Origin: Edwardsiella anguillarum ET080813
GTDB lineage: Bacteria; Pseudomonadota; Gammaproteobacteria; Enterobacterales; Enterobacteriaceae
Assembly: GCF_000264765.2 (NCBI RefSeq)
Contig: NZ_CP006664.1
Span: 1,178,001 to 1,242,000 of the forward strand
Direction: 5' to 3'
Length of the DNA stretch: 64,000 bases
A program made the translations under genes and the position numbers. Positions 20,030 to 29,402 of this stretch are shown one piece after another (the stretch's first letter is position 1; each line of letters begins with the position of its first letter). The notes beneath the pieces are model-generated. The model was not told the DNA's origin, did not search any database, and saw only the letters and a list, made by a program, of their open reading frames with translations.

Positions 20030-20336
20030 CCCTCCTTCCCGACATCCGTCGCGTGCGGATCGTCACGCGCCTAATCCAGCCATACCTGTAATCTGCGCCA
20101 GGCCGCACTCGGCGGGCGTTTGGCTAGAGCTTTGCGTTATCTCTGACAATCCGTAACCGACCCGTGTCGCGACGATGGCTAAGGCCATCAGGCAGCCGTA
20201 TATCCATTGGACAGTAGTGTCTTTACGACAGATTACTGTGCCCTACTGCTGCCATAAAAAATGACTTACAGCGAATTTAATTCAATTAAATTCGACGGGA
20301 TGGGTTTATCCTAAATAATGTAATGAGACCAATAAA
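20030..20336 (+). promoter_or_regulatory. speF leader: candidate Rho-dependent attenuator
   Basis: The 307 bases between speFL and speF start with a C-rich, G-poor segment (CCCTCCTTCCCGACATCC just after the stop), a plausible Rho-loading site. An AT-only hairpin (CGAATTTAATT/AATTAAATTCG, about 20272-20294) lies 43 bases before the speF start. This matches the logic of the E. coli speFL leader. The Rho site is inferred, not seen directly. Confidence 0.6.
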
Positions 20337-22499
20337 ATGGAAACATTAAAAATAGCAATCAGCGACAACGTGATGCAGTGTATTAATACACAGCGAAACC
20401 TTGTGGCACTCGAAAATAGCGATCTTACCGACGTTGCCGCCGTGGTGCTGTCGGTACAGGATGCGCTGGGCGGCGCGCTGGAGAAGGTCGAGCAGAGCGC
20501 CTTTGGCCTGCCCGTCTTTGTCGCCGAGGCGTGCGATCAGCGTCTGCCGGCCGAATATCTGCCGCGCCTGACCGGCGTATTTGCCTGCGGCGATGGCAAT
20601 CAGGACTTTTATGGCAAGCAGCTGGAAAGCGCGGCGCAGAAATATGAGGCCGAGCTGCTGCCGCCGTTTTTCGGCAGCCTGCAGGCCTATGTCCAGCAGG
20701 GCAACGCTGCCTTTGACTGCCCGGGGCATCAGGGCGGGCAGTTCTTCCGCCGCCATCCCACCGGCCGCCGGTTCTTCGACTACTTCGGCGAGGCCCTGTT
20801 CCGCTCCGATCTGTGCAACGCCGACGTCTCCATGGGCGACCTGCTGATCCACGAAGGCGCCCCCTGCGCCGCCCAGCAGCATGCGGCCAAGGTGTTCAAC
20901 GCCGACAAGACCTACTTTGTGCTCAACGGCACCTCCTCCTCCAATAAAGTGGTGCTCAACGCGCTGCTGGCGCCCGGTGATCTGGTCCTCTTTGACCGTA
21001 ATAACCATAAATCTAACCACCACGGCGCATTGATTCAGGCCGGCGCTACGCCGGTCTACCTGGAAACCGCACGCAACCCGTTCGGTTTCATCGGGGGCAT
21101 CGACGCACACTGCTTTGAAGAGAAATACCTGCGTGACCTGGTGCGTGAGGTCGCCCCGGCGCGCGCCGGGGAACAGCGGCCGTTCCGCCTGGCGGTTATC
21201 CAGCTCGGTACCTACGACGGCACTATTTACAATGCCCGCCAGGTGGTGGACAAGATAGGTCACCTGTGCGACTACATCCTGTTCGACTCCGCCTGGGTCG
21301 GCTATGAGCAGTTCATCCCGATGATGAAAGAGTGCTCGCCGCTGCTGCTGGAGCTGAACGAGAACGATCCGGGGATCCTGGTGACCCAGTCGGTGCACAA
21401 ACAGCAGGCCGGCTTCTCCCAGACCTCGCAGATCCACAAGAAAGACCGGCATATCAAGGGGCAGGCGCGCTATGTCAACCATAAACGGCTGAACAACGCC
21501 TTTATGATGCACGCCTCCACCAGCCCGTTCTACCCGCTGTTCGCCGCCCTGGACGTCAACGCCCGCATGCACGCCGGCGACAGCGGCAAGCGCATGTGGA
21601 TGGAGTGCGTCCGGGTGGGCATTGAAACCCGTAAGCTGCTGCTGAAGACCTGCCAGCACATCCGCCCCTTCATCCCGGAGACCGTGGACGGCCGCCCGTG
21701 GGACGCCTTCGACACCGAGGAGATGGCCAACGATCTGCGCTTCTTTAACTTCATCCCCGGCGATCGCTGGCACGCCTTTGAGGGCTATGCCGAGCATCAG
21801 TACTTTGTCGACCCGTGCAAGCTGATGCTGACCACTCCGGGCATCGACGCCAAGAGCGGCGAATACCAGGCCTTTGGGGTGCCGGCGACCATTCTGGCCA
21901 ACTTCCTGCGCGAAAACGGCATCGTGCCGGAGAAATGCGACCTGAACTCGATCCTGTTCCTGCTGACCCCGGCGGAGGACATGGCCAAGATGCAGCATTT
22001 GGTGGCCCAGATCGCCCGCTTCGAGCGCCTGCTGGAGCAGGACGCCCCGCTGGTCGAGGTGCTGCCGTCCCTCTACCGCGCCAACGAGGCGCGCTACCGC
22101 GGCTACACCCTGCGTCAGCTGTGCCAGGAGATGCACGACCTGTACGTCAGCCACGACGTGAAGCAGCTGCAGAAGGAGATGTTCCGCAAGGCGCACTTCC
22201 CACGGGTGGCGATGAACCCGCAGCAGGCCAACATCGCGTTCGTGCGCGGCAACGTCGAGCTGGTCTCCCTGGCGCAGGCCGAAGGCCGCATCGCGGCGGA
22301 AGGGGCACTGCCGTACCCGCCGGGGGTGCTGTGCGTGGTGCCGGGCGAGATCTGGGGCGGCTCGGTGCAGCGCTACTTCCTGGCGCTGGAAGAGGGCATC
22401 AACCTGCTGCCGGGCTTCGCGCCGGAGCTGCAGGGGGTCTACATCCAGCAGGATGAGGATGGTCGCAAGCGCGCCTATGGCTATGTGATCAAGCAGTAA
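20337..22499 (+). CDS. speF: Inducible ornithine decarboxylase
   Basis: 720-residue PLP enzyme of the fold-I acid-inducible decarboxylase family, about the length of E. coli SpeF. It converts ornithine to putrescine and consumes a proton. The PLP lysine is in TQSVHKQQAGFSQTSQIHKK. Other hallmarks are CPGHQGGQFFRRHP, NGTSSSNKVV, DRNNHKSNHHGA and LFDSAWVGYEQF. The N-terminal 110 residues form the response-regulator-like wing domain. It sits behind the speFL leader and ahead of potE. The Shine-Dalgarno is weak (AATGAGACC), consistent with a regulated start. Confidence 0.96.
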   Translation: METLKIAISDNVMQCINTQRNLVALENSDLTDVAAVVLSVQDALGGALEKVEQSAFGLPVFVAEACDQRLPAEYLPRLTGVFACGDGNQDFYGKQLESAAQKYEAELLPPFFGSLQAYVQQGNAAFDCPGHQGGQFFRRHPTGRRFFDYFGEALFRSDLCNADVSMGDLLIHEGAPCAAQQHAAKVFNADKTYFVLNGTSSSNKVVLNALLAPGDLVLFDRNNHKSNHHGALIQAGATPVYLETARNPFGFIGGIDAHCFEEKYLRDLVREVAPARAGEQRPFRLAVIQLGTYDGTIYNARQVVDKIGHLCDYILFDSAWVGYEQFIPMMKECSPLLLELNENDPGILVTQSVHKQQAGFSQTSQIHKKDRHIKGQARYVNHKRLNNAFMMHASTSPFYPLFAALDVNARMHAGDSGKRMWMECVRVGIETRKLLLKTCQHIRPFIPETVDGRPWDAFDTEEMANDLRFFNFIPGDRWHAFEGYAEHQYFVDPCKLMLTTPGIDAKSGEYQAFGVPATILANFLRENGIVPEKCDLNSILFLLTPAEDMAKMQHLVAQIARFERLLEQDAPLVEVLPSLYRANEARYRGYTLRQLCQEMHDLYVSHDVKQLQKEMFRKAHFPRVAMNPQQANIAFVRGNVELVSLAQAEGRIAAEGALPYPPGVLCVVPGEIWGGSVQRYFLALEEGINLLPGFAPELQGVYIQQDEDGRKRAYGYVIKQ

Positions 22500-22535
22500 C
22501 AGCCTTTAATCGACATTACCAATAAAACAAGGTTG

Positions 22536-22584
22536 GCGGGGGGCCGCGGCTCCTGGGTTGCTCCTGCCCGGCTCCCCGCATTTT
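22536..22584 (+). terminator. Intercistronic hairpin between speF and potE
   Basis: GC-rich 11-bp stem (GCGGGGGGCCG paired with CGGCTCCCCGC, one G-T wobble) followed by ATTTTG, in the 99-base gap. It probably attenuates transcription or protects the speF mRNA 3' end rather than fully ending the operon, because potE and cadA have no other obvious promoter. Confidence 0.5.
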
Positions 22585-22598
22585 GAGAGAGAGAAACT

Positions 22599-23930
22599 AT
22601 GAGTACGTCTAGCGGCAATAAGATGGGCGTCGTGCAGTTAACCATACTGACGGCGGTGAACATGATGGGGTCCGGCATCATCATGCTGCCGACCAACCTG
22701 GCTTCCGTGGGGACTATGTCGATACTCTCCTGGCTGGTCACCGCCTTCGGCAGCCTGTGTCTGGCCTACGGTTTTTCCAAGTGCGGGATGTTCAGCCGCA
22801 AGTCCGGCGGGATGGGCGGCTACGCCGAGTACGCCTTCGGCAAGTCCGGCAACTTCATGGCCAACTTCACCTACGCCATCAGCCTGGTGATCGCCAATAT
22901 CGCCATCGCTATCTCCGCCGTCGGCTACGGCGCCGTGCTGTTCGACTGGCATCCGTCGCCGATCATGACCTGTATCGCCACCATCGCCGTCATCTGGCTG
23001 ACCACCGTGGCCAACTTCGGCGGGGCGCGCATCACCGGGCGCATCGGCTCCGTCACCGTCTGGGGGGTGATCATCCCGGTGGTCGGTATCTCCATTCTCG
23101 GCTGGTTCTGGTTTAGCCCGAATATGTACATCCAGGCCTGGAACCCGCATCACCTCTCCTTCGCCTCCGGTCTGGGTGCCTCCATCGCCATGACCCTGTG
23201 GGCCTTCCTGGGGCTGGAGTCCGCCTGCGCCAACTCCGACGCCGTGGAAAACCCGGAGAAAAACATCCCGGTCGCCGTCTTCGGCGGCACCCTGATCTGC
23301 GCCATCGTGTATATCCTGTCCACCAACGTGATGGCCGGCTTCGTCCCCAACATGGATCTGGCCAACTCGACCGCGCCGTTCGGCCTAGCCTTCTCCTACA
23401 TGTTCGACCCGACGGTCGGTAAGATCATCATGGCCCTGATGGTCGTCGCCTGTATCGGCTCCCTGCTGGGCTGGCAGTTCACCGTCGCCCAGGTGTTTAA
23501 GTCCTCTTCCGACATCGGCTACTTCCCGCAGATCTTCGCCAAAGTCACCGCCAAGGATGCGCCGATCGCCGGGATGATCATTCTGGGGGTGGCGCAAACC
23601 ATCCTGTCGCTGATGACCATAAGCCCGTCGCTGAACAATCAGTTCAACTCGCTGGTTAACCTGGCGGTGGTCACCAACCTGATCCCCTACATCCTCTCCA
23701 TGGCGGCGCTGATCCCGATGCACCGCCTGTACAAGATGGCCAACAAGACCCACGTGATGATCCTGCTCACCGCCATCATCGGCACCGTTTACAGCTTCTA
23801 CGCCCTCTACTCCTCCGGCTCCGACGCCATGCTGATGGGGTCACTGGTCACTTTTGCCGGCTGGAGCTGCTATGGCCTGTTCGTGCGGGACAACAACACC
23901 TGCCCGAAAGACAAGATCCAACATGTTTAA
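22599..23930 (+). CDS. potE: Putrescine/ornithine antiporter
   Basis: 443 residues with 12 transmembrane segments of the basic amino acid/polyamine antiporter (APA) family. Diagnostic PotE segments are NKMGVVQLTILTAVNMMGSG, RKSGGMGGYAEYAFGKSGNF, TVANFGGARITG and MTLWAFLGLESACANSDAVE. It swaps external ornithine for internal putrescine across the inner membrane. It is clearly PotE-like, not CadB-like, in sequence. The downstream cadA has no cadB partner in this window, so this antiporter may be the only exchanger encoded in the operon. Confidence 0.95.
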   Translation: MSTSSGNKMGVVQLTILTAVNMMGSGIIMLPTNLASVGTMSILSWLVTAFGSLCLAYGFSKCGMFSRKSGGMGGYAEYAFGKSGNFMANFTYAISLVIANIAIAISAVGYGAVLFDWHPSPIMTCIATIAVIWLTTVANFGGARITGRIGSVTVWGVIIPVVGISILGWFWFSPNMYIQAWNPHHLSFASGLGASIAMTLWAFLGLESACANSDAVENPEKNIPVAVFGGTLICAIVYILSTNVMAGFVPNMDLANSTAPFGLAFSYMFDPTVGKIIMALMVVACIGSLLGWQFTVAQVFKSSSDIGYFPQIFAKVTAKDAPIAGMIILGVAQTILSLMTISPSLNNQFNSLVNLAVVTNLIPYILSMAALIPMHRLYKMANKTHVMILLTAIIGTVYSFYALYSSGSDAMLMGSLVTFAGWSCYGLFVRDNNTCPKDKIQHV

Positions 23931-23945
23931 CTCGGAGAACGTGAA

Positions 23946-26081
23946 ATGAAAGACATTCTGTTCCTGTGTAACCCCTCACCGACCTTCAAGCGGATTCCGC
24001 TGGAGGAGCTGTACGCCCAGCTGCGCGATCGGAGTTTTAGCATCATCGAAAGCACCTCGGTCGACGATCTGCTGGATCTGGTGCGCAATAATGCCCAGTT
24101 GGCCGGGGTGGTCTTCGACTGGGATAGCTACAGTCTGGATCTGTGTAAGCACATCACGGCGCTGAACGAGATGCTGCCGCTGTATGCCTTCGCCAACACC
24201 CACTCCACGCTGGACGTCAGCCTAGGCGACCTGCGCATGAACATTCAGTTCTTTGAGTATACGCTGGGCGGCGCGGCCGACATCGCCGACAAGATCCGCC
24301 AGGGAACCGACGGCTACATCGATGCCATCATGCCGCCGCTGACCAAGGCGCTGTTCCACTACGTCAAAGAGGGCAAATACACCTTCTGTACCCCGGGGCA
24401 CATGGGCGGCACCGCGTTCCAGAAAAGTCCGGCCGGCAGCCTGTTCTATGACTTCTTTGGCGCCAACGCCATGAAGTCCGACATATCCATCTCCGTCTCC
24501 GAGCTGGGCTCCCTGCTGGACCACTCCGGCCCGCACAAAGAGGCGGAAGAGTATATCGCCCGCACCTTCAACGCCGATCGCAGCTACATGGTGACCAACG
24601 GTACCTCCACCGCCAACAAGATCGTCGGCATGTACTCCGCCCCGGCTGGCAGCACCATCCTGATCGACCGTAACTGTCACAAGTCGCTGACCCACCTGAT
24701 GATGATGAGCGACGTTATCCCGATCTACCTGCGGCCGACCCGCAACGCCTACGGCATTCTGGGTGGGATCCCCAAACGCGAGTTCACCCATGACACCATC
24801 GAGGCGCGGGTGAAAAAGACCCCGAACGCCACCTGGCCGGTGCATGCGGTGGTCACCAACTCCACCTACGACGGCCTGTTCTACAACGCGGAGTACATCA
24901 AGAAAACCCTGGAGGTAAAATCCATCCACTTTGACTCCGCCTGGGTGCCCTACACCAACTTCAACCCGATCTACCAGGGACTGTGCGGCATGAGCGGCGA
25001 GCGCGTAGAGGGTAAGGTTATCTACGAAACCCAATCCACCCACAAGCTGCTGGCAGCGTTCTCGCAGGCATCCATGATCCACGTGAAAGGCGACTTCAAC
25101 CAGGAAACCTTTAACGAAGCCTACATGATGCACACCTCCACCTCACCGCACTACGGTATCGTGGCCTCCATCGAAACCGCGGCGGCGATGATGAAGGGCC
25201 ACGCCGGTAAACGCCTGATCGATGACTCTATCGCGCGTGCCATCCGCTTCCGTAAGGAGATCAAGCGCCTGCGCAGCGAATCCGACGGCTGGTTCTTCGA
25301 CGTCTGGCAGCCGGACAATATTGACCAGGTCGCCTGCTGGAAGCTGGACCCGAAAGAGTCCTGGCACGGCTTTAAGGGCATTGATGACAACCACATGTAC
25401 CTCGACCCGATCAAGGTCACCCTGCTGACCCCGGGGATGAACCCGGACGGTACCATGGCGGATGACGGCATTCCGGCCTCCATCGTAGCCAAGTACCTGG
25501 ACGAGCACGGCATCATCGTCGAGAAGACCGGCCCGTACAACCTGCTGTTCCTGTTCAGCATCGGCATCGACAAGACCAAGGCCCTGAGCCTGCTGCGCGC
25601 GCTGACCGACTTCAAACGGGCCTATGACCTGAACCTGCGCGTGAAGAACATGCTACCGTCGCTGTACCGTGAGGATCCGGAGTTCTATGAGCACATGCGG
25701 ATCCAGGAACTGGCCCAAGGCATCCACGCGCTGATCCTGCACCATAACCTGCCGGATCTGATGTACCGCGCCTTCGAGGTGCTGCCGACCATGGTGCTGA
25801 ACCCACACGACGCCTTCCAACAGGAGCTGCGCGGCCAGGCCGAAGAGGTCTACCTCGACGAGATGATCGGCAAGGTCAACGCCAACATGATCCTGCCGTA
25901 CCCGCCGGGCGTGCCGCTGGTGATGCCGGGCGAAATGCTGACGGAGGAGAGCCGGCCGGTGCTGGAGTTCCTGCAGATGCTGTGCGAAATCGGCGCCCAC
26001 TATCCGGGCTTCGAAACCGACATCCACGGCGCCTATCGTCAGGCCGACGGGCGCTATACGGTGAAAGTGCTCAAGCAGTAG
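23946..26081 (+). CDS. cadA: Inducible lysine decarboxylase
   Basis: 711 residues, closely resembling E. coli CadA (715). It converts lysine to cadaverine and CO2 with PLP, consuming a proton. The PLP lysine is in YETQSTHKLLAAFSQASMIH. Other hallmarks are CTPGHMGGTAFQKSPAGS, SDISISVSELGSLLDHSGPH, NGTSTANKIVGMYSAPAGS and the C-terminal ETDIHGAYRQADGRYTVKVL. The start lies 15 bases after the potE stop with a GGAGAACG site, so it is the third gene of the speF operon. cadB and cadC are not adjacent. LdcC is the alternative name; the operon setting favours an inducible, acid-response role. Confidence 0.94.
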   Translation: MKDILFLCNPSPTFKRIPLEELYAQLRDRSFSIIESTSVDDLLDLVRNNAQLAGVVFDWDSYSLDLCKHITALNEMLPLYAFANTHSTLDVSLGDLRMNIQFFEYTLGGAADIADKIRQGTDGYIDAIMPPLTKALFHYVKEGKYTFCTPGHMGGTAFQKSPAGSLFYDFFGANAMKSDISISVSELGSLLDHSGPHKEAEEYIARTFNADRSYMVTNGTSTANKIVGMYSAPAGSTILIDRNCHKSLTHLMMMSDVIPIYLRPTRNAYGILGGIPKREFTHDTIEARVKKTPNATWPVHAVVTNSTYDGLFYNAEYIKKTLEVKSIHFDSAWVPYTNFNPIYQGLCGMSGERVEGKVIYETQSTHKLLAAFSQASMIHVKGDFNQETFNEAYMMHTSTSPHYGIVASIETAAAMMKGHAGKRLIDDSIARAIRFRKEIKRLRSESDGWFFDVWQPDNIDQVACWKLDPKESWHGFKGIDDNHMYLDPIKVTLLTPGMNPDGTMADDGIPASIVAKYLDEHGIIVEKTGPYNLLFLFSIGIDKTKALSLLRALTDFKRAYDLNLRVKNMLPSLYREDPEFYEHMRIQELAQGIHALILHHNLPDLMYRAFEVLPTMVLNPHDAFQQELRGQAEEVYLDEMIGKVNANMILPYPPGVPLVMPGEMLTEESRPVLEFLQMLCEIGAHYPGFETDIHGAYRQADGRYTVKVLKQ

Positions 26082-26571
26082 CGTCTCTTGTGCGGAGCGC
26101 CGCGGTGCCCCGCAGTAACCTTCTGCATTTTCCTGCCTGAAGACGGCTGCGCGTAGGAGGCGCCGCAGCGGCGCCGGGGGAAAGGAAGAGATTCCCCCTC
26201 ACTATTTATCCACCCTTTCTGACGCGACGTGCCGTCGCCGCGTCATCACGCCGTCTCCCGAGCCGCGGCGCAGGCTTTGCCTGCCGCGGCTCATCTCTCC
26301 GGCGTGACATCGGCTGACAAGCCCTGATGCCGACGGACGGACACCGCTAAAGCCTCCTATGCCCTTTACGGTGGCCCCCGTCCGTCGGCACTTTTTTTCC
26401 CCGCCCAAGATCCGGCTGCGCGGTTGGCGCCCCCACAAATAATAAAACATCATTTCAAATTAATTGAATTGGCAGACCAGCATCAGTAGACTAGCCAGAG
26501 ATTCGCGGACGGATTCGCGCCTGCGGCGACAATTCCCGCCCTTCCTTTGGGTTACGATGTAAGGATATGTT
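26082..26571. other. Non-coding gap with a long terminator hairpin
   Basis: 490 bases between cadA and the isomerase gene. No gene is seen. The prominent element is an extended stem-loop: TGCCGACGGACGG (26328-26340) pairs perfectly with CCGTCCGTCGGCA (26378-26390), followed by seven Ts. Within it ACCG/CGGT and AAAG/CTTT can also pair. This should end the speF operon. The last 100 bases are AT-rich and should hold the next promoter. Confidence 0.6.
26328..26397 (+). terminator. Terminator of the speFL-speF-potE-cadA operon
   Basis: 13-bp perfect GC-rich stem with further internal pairing and a T7 tract directly after it. The loop of 37 bases is longer than usual. Confidence 0.75.
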
Positions 26572-27213
26572 GTGAAAATTGCACTCATGATGGAAAACAG
26601 CCAGGCCGCCAAGAACGCGGCGGTGCTGAACGAACTCAACGCCGTGGCACAGGACGGCGGGCACCAGGTCTATAACGTCGGCATGTGCGACGAACAGGAT
26701 CACCATCTGACCTATATTCACCTGGGGATCATGGCCAGCATCCTGCTCAACGCCCGCGCGGTTGACTTTGTGGTCACCGGCTGCGGCACCGGTCAGGGCG
26801 CCCTGCTCTCCCTCAACGCGCACCCCGGCGTCGTCTGCGGCTACTGCATCGATCCGGCCGACGCCTTCCTGTTCGCCCAGATCAATAACGGCAACGCCCT
26901 GTCCCTGCCGTTCGCCAAGGGCTTTGGCTGGGGCGCCGAGCTGAATCTGCGCTATATCTTTGAAAAGGCCTTCGCCGGCGAGCGCGGCCAGGGCTACCCG
27001 CAGGAGCGCCGCGAACCGCAGGTGCGCAACGCGGCGATCCTCAACCGGGTAAAGGCGGCGGTGATCAAGGACAACTATCTGGATACCCTGAACGCTCTCG
27101 ATCGCGATCTGGTCAAAACCGCCGTCGGCGGCGCGCGTTTCCAGCAGTGCCTGTTTGAGCAGGGGCAGGATCCGGCGATTATCGACTATGTTCGCAGCCT
27201 GCTGGCCGCGTAA
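26572..27213 (+). CDS. RpiB/LacA/LacB-family sugar-phosphate isomerase
   Basis: 213 residues starting at GTG 26572 with AAGGAT upstream. The N-terminal domain has the RpiB/LacAB fold signatures: MKIALMMENSQAAKN, VGMCDEQDHHLTYIHLG and the active-site loop VVTGCGTGQGALLSLN (GCGTGxG). The C-terminal 70 residues are an extension beyond classical RpiB (about 150 residues), seen in a larger subfamily. A role in isomerising a five- or six-carbon sugar phosphate is likely, but the substrate is not evident. It is a single gene with its own terminator and no sugar-pathway neighbour. Confidence 0.85.
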   Translation: MKIALMMENSQAAKNAAVLNELNAVAQDGGHQVYNVGMCDEQDHHLTYIHLGIMASILLNARAVDFVVTGCGTGQGALLSLNAHPGVVCGYCIDPADAFLFAQINNGNALSLPFAKGFGWGAELNLRYIFEKAFAGERGQGYPQERREPQVRNAAILNRVKAAVIKDNYLDTLNALDRDLVKTAVGGARFQQCLFEQGQDPAIIDYVRSLLAA

Positions 27214-27229
27214 CCGAGCCGCATCGTCA

Positions 27230-27263
27230 AACAACAGCGCGGCCGATAGGCCGCGCTGTTGTT
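27230..27263. terminator. Terminator between convergent isomerase and yhjX
   Basis: Perfect 15-bp inverted repeat (AACAACAGCGCGGCC with GGCCGCGCTGTTGTT) around a GATA loop, 17 bases after the isomerase stop and 35 before the yhjX stop. Probably bidirectional. Confidence 0.8.
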
Positions 27264-27297
27264 GCTCTCTGAAGCGCAGGGGCGACATCAGGAAGGA

Positions 27298-28518
27298 TTA
27301 CGACTCCAGCGCCAGACGCGCATCGACGTGCGGCAGACGCGGACGCGCCACCCGCAGCGAGCAGCACAGGGTCACCAGCAGCAGGCCGAAAATCAGGTAG
27401 AAGGTAGCCAGGAAACCGCCGAACAGCGCCGCCACGATCGAACCGATGATGCTGCCGATGCCGAAGCCAAGGTAAATCACCCCATAGTTTTTGGTCAGGT
27501 TGTTCAGGCCAAAGAAGTCGCTGACCAGCGACGGATAGACGGTAATGGTGCCGCCGAAGCTGAAGGCGACGCAGGCGACCGCTAGGTAAAACAGCGTCTC
27601 ATTGAGCGGCACGAACAGCAGCAGCGCCATCCCCAGCAGGGTCACCAACTGCGCCAGCGAAATCACCCGGATACGCGGCATCTTGTCCGACAGTACCCCC
27701 AGCGCCAGCCGTCCCCCCAGATTCGCCACGGCGATGATCGCCACCGCCCCGGCGGCGACGCTGCCAGACAAGTGCGCCAGATGCTCACCGATATCTTTGG
27801 CCACCCCGATGACGTACAGCCCGCTCATGCAGGCGGAGAGGAAGATCAGCGCCAACACCCAGTACTGTGGCTGACGCATCGCCTGCGCCAGGGTGAAGTC
27901 CACGCGGCGATCCTGACCGTCCACGGCGGCGGCGCTGTCCTGACGCGGCGGCGCGTCACGCATCAGCAGGCTCCCCAGCAGCACCATCACCATGGCGATC
28001 GCCCCCCAGTAGGTGAAAGCCTGGGACAGCCCGGCGTGGCTCAGCAGCAGGCCGTTGATAAACTTAAAGCCCAGGCTGCCCAGCCCATAGGCGCCGATAG
28101 CGCAGGCGGAGACCAGCCCCTTCCGCTGCGGAAACCACTTCACGCAGTTGGAGAGGGTCAACAGATAGCCGGCGCCGTCCGCCAGCCCCACCAACACCCC
28201 GGCGCACAGGTACAGCATCACCAGGCTGTTGGCGTGGGCGGTCAGAAAAAAGCCGATCCCCAGCGCAATTCCCGCTCCCTGCGTCACCCGGCGCACCCCG
28301 AAACGCTCCTGCAGCTTGCCCGCCAACGATGAGGCCAGCGCCAGCGCCAGACTGAGCAGGCCGAAGGTAAAGGCCACCTGACTGACCGGCTGATCCAGGC
28401 GCTGCGACAGCTGGGCGTTAAACAGGCTCCAGGTATAGACCGAGCCGAGGGCAAACTGGGTGATGACCGTACCGATCAGCGTCAGTACGCGGGTACGTTG
28501 GCGGGAATGCGGATCCAT
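27298..28518 (-). CDS. yhjX: YhjX-like MFS transporter (pyruvate-responsive)
   Basis: 406 residues with 12 transmembrane segments, of the oxalate/formate antiporter (OFA) branch of the MFS. It closely follows E. coli YhjX: TLIGTVITQFALGSVYTWSL, KLQERFGVRRVT, GYLLTLSNCVKWFPQRKG, CMSGLYVIGVAKDI and LNNLTKNYGVIYLGFGIGS. In E. coli, yhjX is the main target of the pyruvate-sensing YpdAB system; here ypdB and ypdA lie directly upstream on the same strand, with three YpdB-like boxes in the 146-base gap. It probably moves a small carboxylate such as pyruvate. Confidence 0.92.
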   Translation of the reverse strand: MDPHSRQRTRVLTLIGTVITQFALGSVYTWSLFNAQLSQRLDQPVSQVAFTFGLLSLALALASSLAGKLQERFGVRRVTQGAGIALGIGFFLTAHANSLVMLYLCAGVLVGLADGAGYLLTLSNCVKWFPQRKGLVSACAIGAYGLGSLGFKFINGLLLSHAGLSQAFTYWGAIAMVMVLLGSLLMRDAPPRQDSAAAVDGQDRRVDFTLAQAMRQPQYWVLALIFLSACMSGLYVIGVAKDIGEHLAHLSGSVAAGAVAIIAVANLGGRLALGVLSDKMPRIRVISLAQLVTLLGMALLLFVPLNETLFYLAVACVAFSFGGTITVYPSLVSDFFGLNNLTKNYGVIYLGFGIGSIIGSIVAALFGGFLATFYLIFGLLLVTLCCSLRVARPRLPHVDARLALES

Positions 28519-28610
28519 AGTTACCTCGTGAATGTCAGTTGGCGGCAGCGGCGGGCTGCCGAATACTGGGCACTATAGGCGCACACCCGCGCGAGGCGGG
28601 CGAAAAAGGC

Positions 28611-28662
28611 ATGAGATGCACGATGAGAGGAATGAAATGCAGCCCATGGGGAATAGAATGCA
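28611..28662 (-). promoter_or_regulatory. Three YpdB-like boxes upstream of yhjX
   Basis: Read on the minus strand: TGCATTCTAT (28653-28662), 11 bases, TGCATTTCAT (28632-28641), 11 bases, TGCATCTCAT (28611-28620). The E. coli YpdB operator is a direct repeat of GGCATTTCAT separated by 11 bases. Here the motif occurs three times with the same 21-bp period. A -10-like TATAGT lies at 28572-28577, about 34 bases downstream, with no good -35, as expected for an activator-dependent promoter. Confidence 0.8.
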
Positions 28663-28664
28663 GG

Positions 28665-29402
28665 CTATAAACGCATCAGCTGGCGGAAGGCTTTGATGTT
28701 GCTGCGGCTAACGGGCACTTCGAACGTCAGATCATGCAGGTGGATCAAGTAGGTGCTGTTAAACCAGGGCACGATCTCGCGGATCTTATCGATATTCACG
28801 CAGTAAGAGCGGTGACAGCGGAAGAAGCGCTCCGTCGGCAGCCGGCTGATAAACTCGCTCAGGCTCATCGACAGGACAAAGCGATCGTCGCGGGTGTACA
28901 CATAGGTCAGCTTCTCATCCGCCTCGGCGTAGTAGATCTGCTCACAGGGGGTGACGATGATGCGCTCCCCCTTGGTCAGGTTGACCGTCGCCGCCGGCGC
29001 GTTGACCTCGACGCTCCCGGGCGCCGGGCGCAGCGCCTGCTGCTCCAGCTGCTGCAGCACCTGAACGATGCGCGCCTCGTTATAGGGCTTGAGGATATAG
29101 TTGAACACCTCCAGCTCAAAGGCCTCGGCGGCAAACTCCTTATGGGCGGTGACAAACACCACCGCCGGTCCCCCCTCGCCGCGCTGCTGGCCCAGCAGGT
29201 TACGCGCCAGCATCATCCCGTCGATGGAGGGGATCTGAATGTCGAGAAACACCGCGTCCACCCGGTGCCCCTGCAGGTATTTGAACGCCTCCAGGCCATC
29301 CTCAAACTGCGCCAGCACCCGGATCTGGCTGTGACGCCCGATCAGGTAGGCCAGCTCCTCTCGCGCCAGGTATTCGTCCTCCACAATGATCGCCGTCAGC
29401 AT
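28665..29402 (-). CDS. ypdB: LytTR-type response regulator YpdB
   Basis: 245 residues. Receiver domain about residues 1-120: acidic pocket VEDEY, phospho-acceptor Asp in [15 protein letters not shown], Lys in YILKPY. LytTR DNA-binding domain about 135-245 ([53 protein letters not shown]). It follows E. coli YpdB throughout. The start ATG 29402 overlaps the expected end of ypdA by 7 bases (ATGCTGA). A longer in-frame reading to 29519 actually covers the shifted end of ypdA and is not used. Confidence 0.92.
   Translation of the reverse strand: MLTAIIVEDEYLAREELAYLIGRHSQIRVLAQFEDGLEAFKYLQGHRVDAVFLDIQIPSIDGMMLARNLLGQQRGEGGPAVVFVTAHKEFAAEAFELEVFNYILKPYNEARIVQVLQQLEQQALRPAPGSVEVNAPAATVNLTKGERIIVTPCEQIYYAEADEKLTYVYTRDDRFVLSMSLSEFISRLPTERFFRCHRSYCVNIDKIREIVPWFNSTYLIHLHDLTFEVPVSRSNIKAFRQLMRL

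Noticed and set aside
20346-22196. 616-codon frame antisense to speF
   Set aside because: Composition-driven shadow; speF is unambiguous.
23946-26081. Calling this gene a second ornithine or an arginine decarboxylase
   Set aside because: The sequence follows CadA/LdcC closely over its whole length, including the C-terminus; SpeF and AdiA differ in the wing domain and active-site neighbourhood.
26202-26453. 83-codon minus-strand frame after cadA
   Set aside because: Covers the terminator hairpin; biased, motif-free composition.
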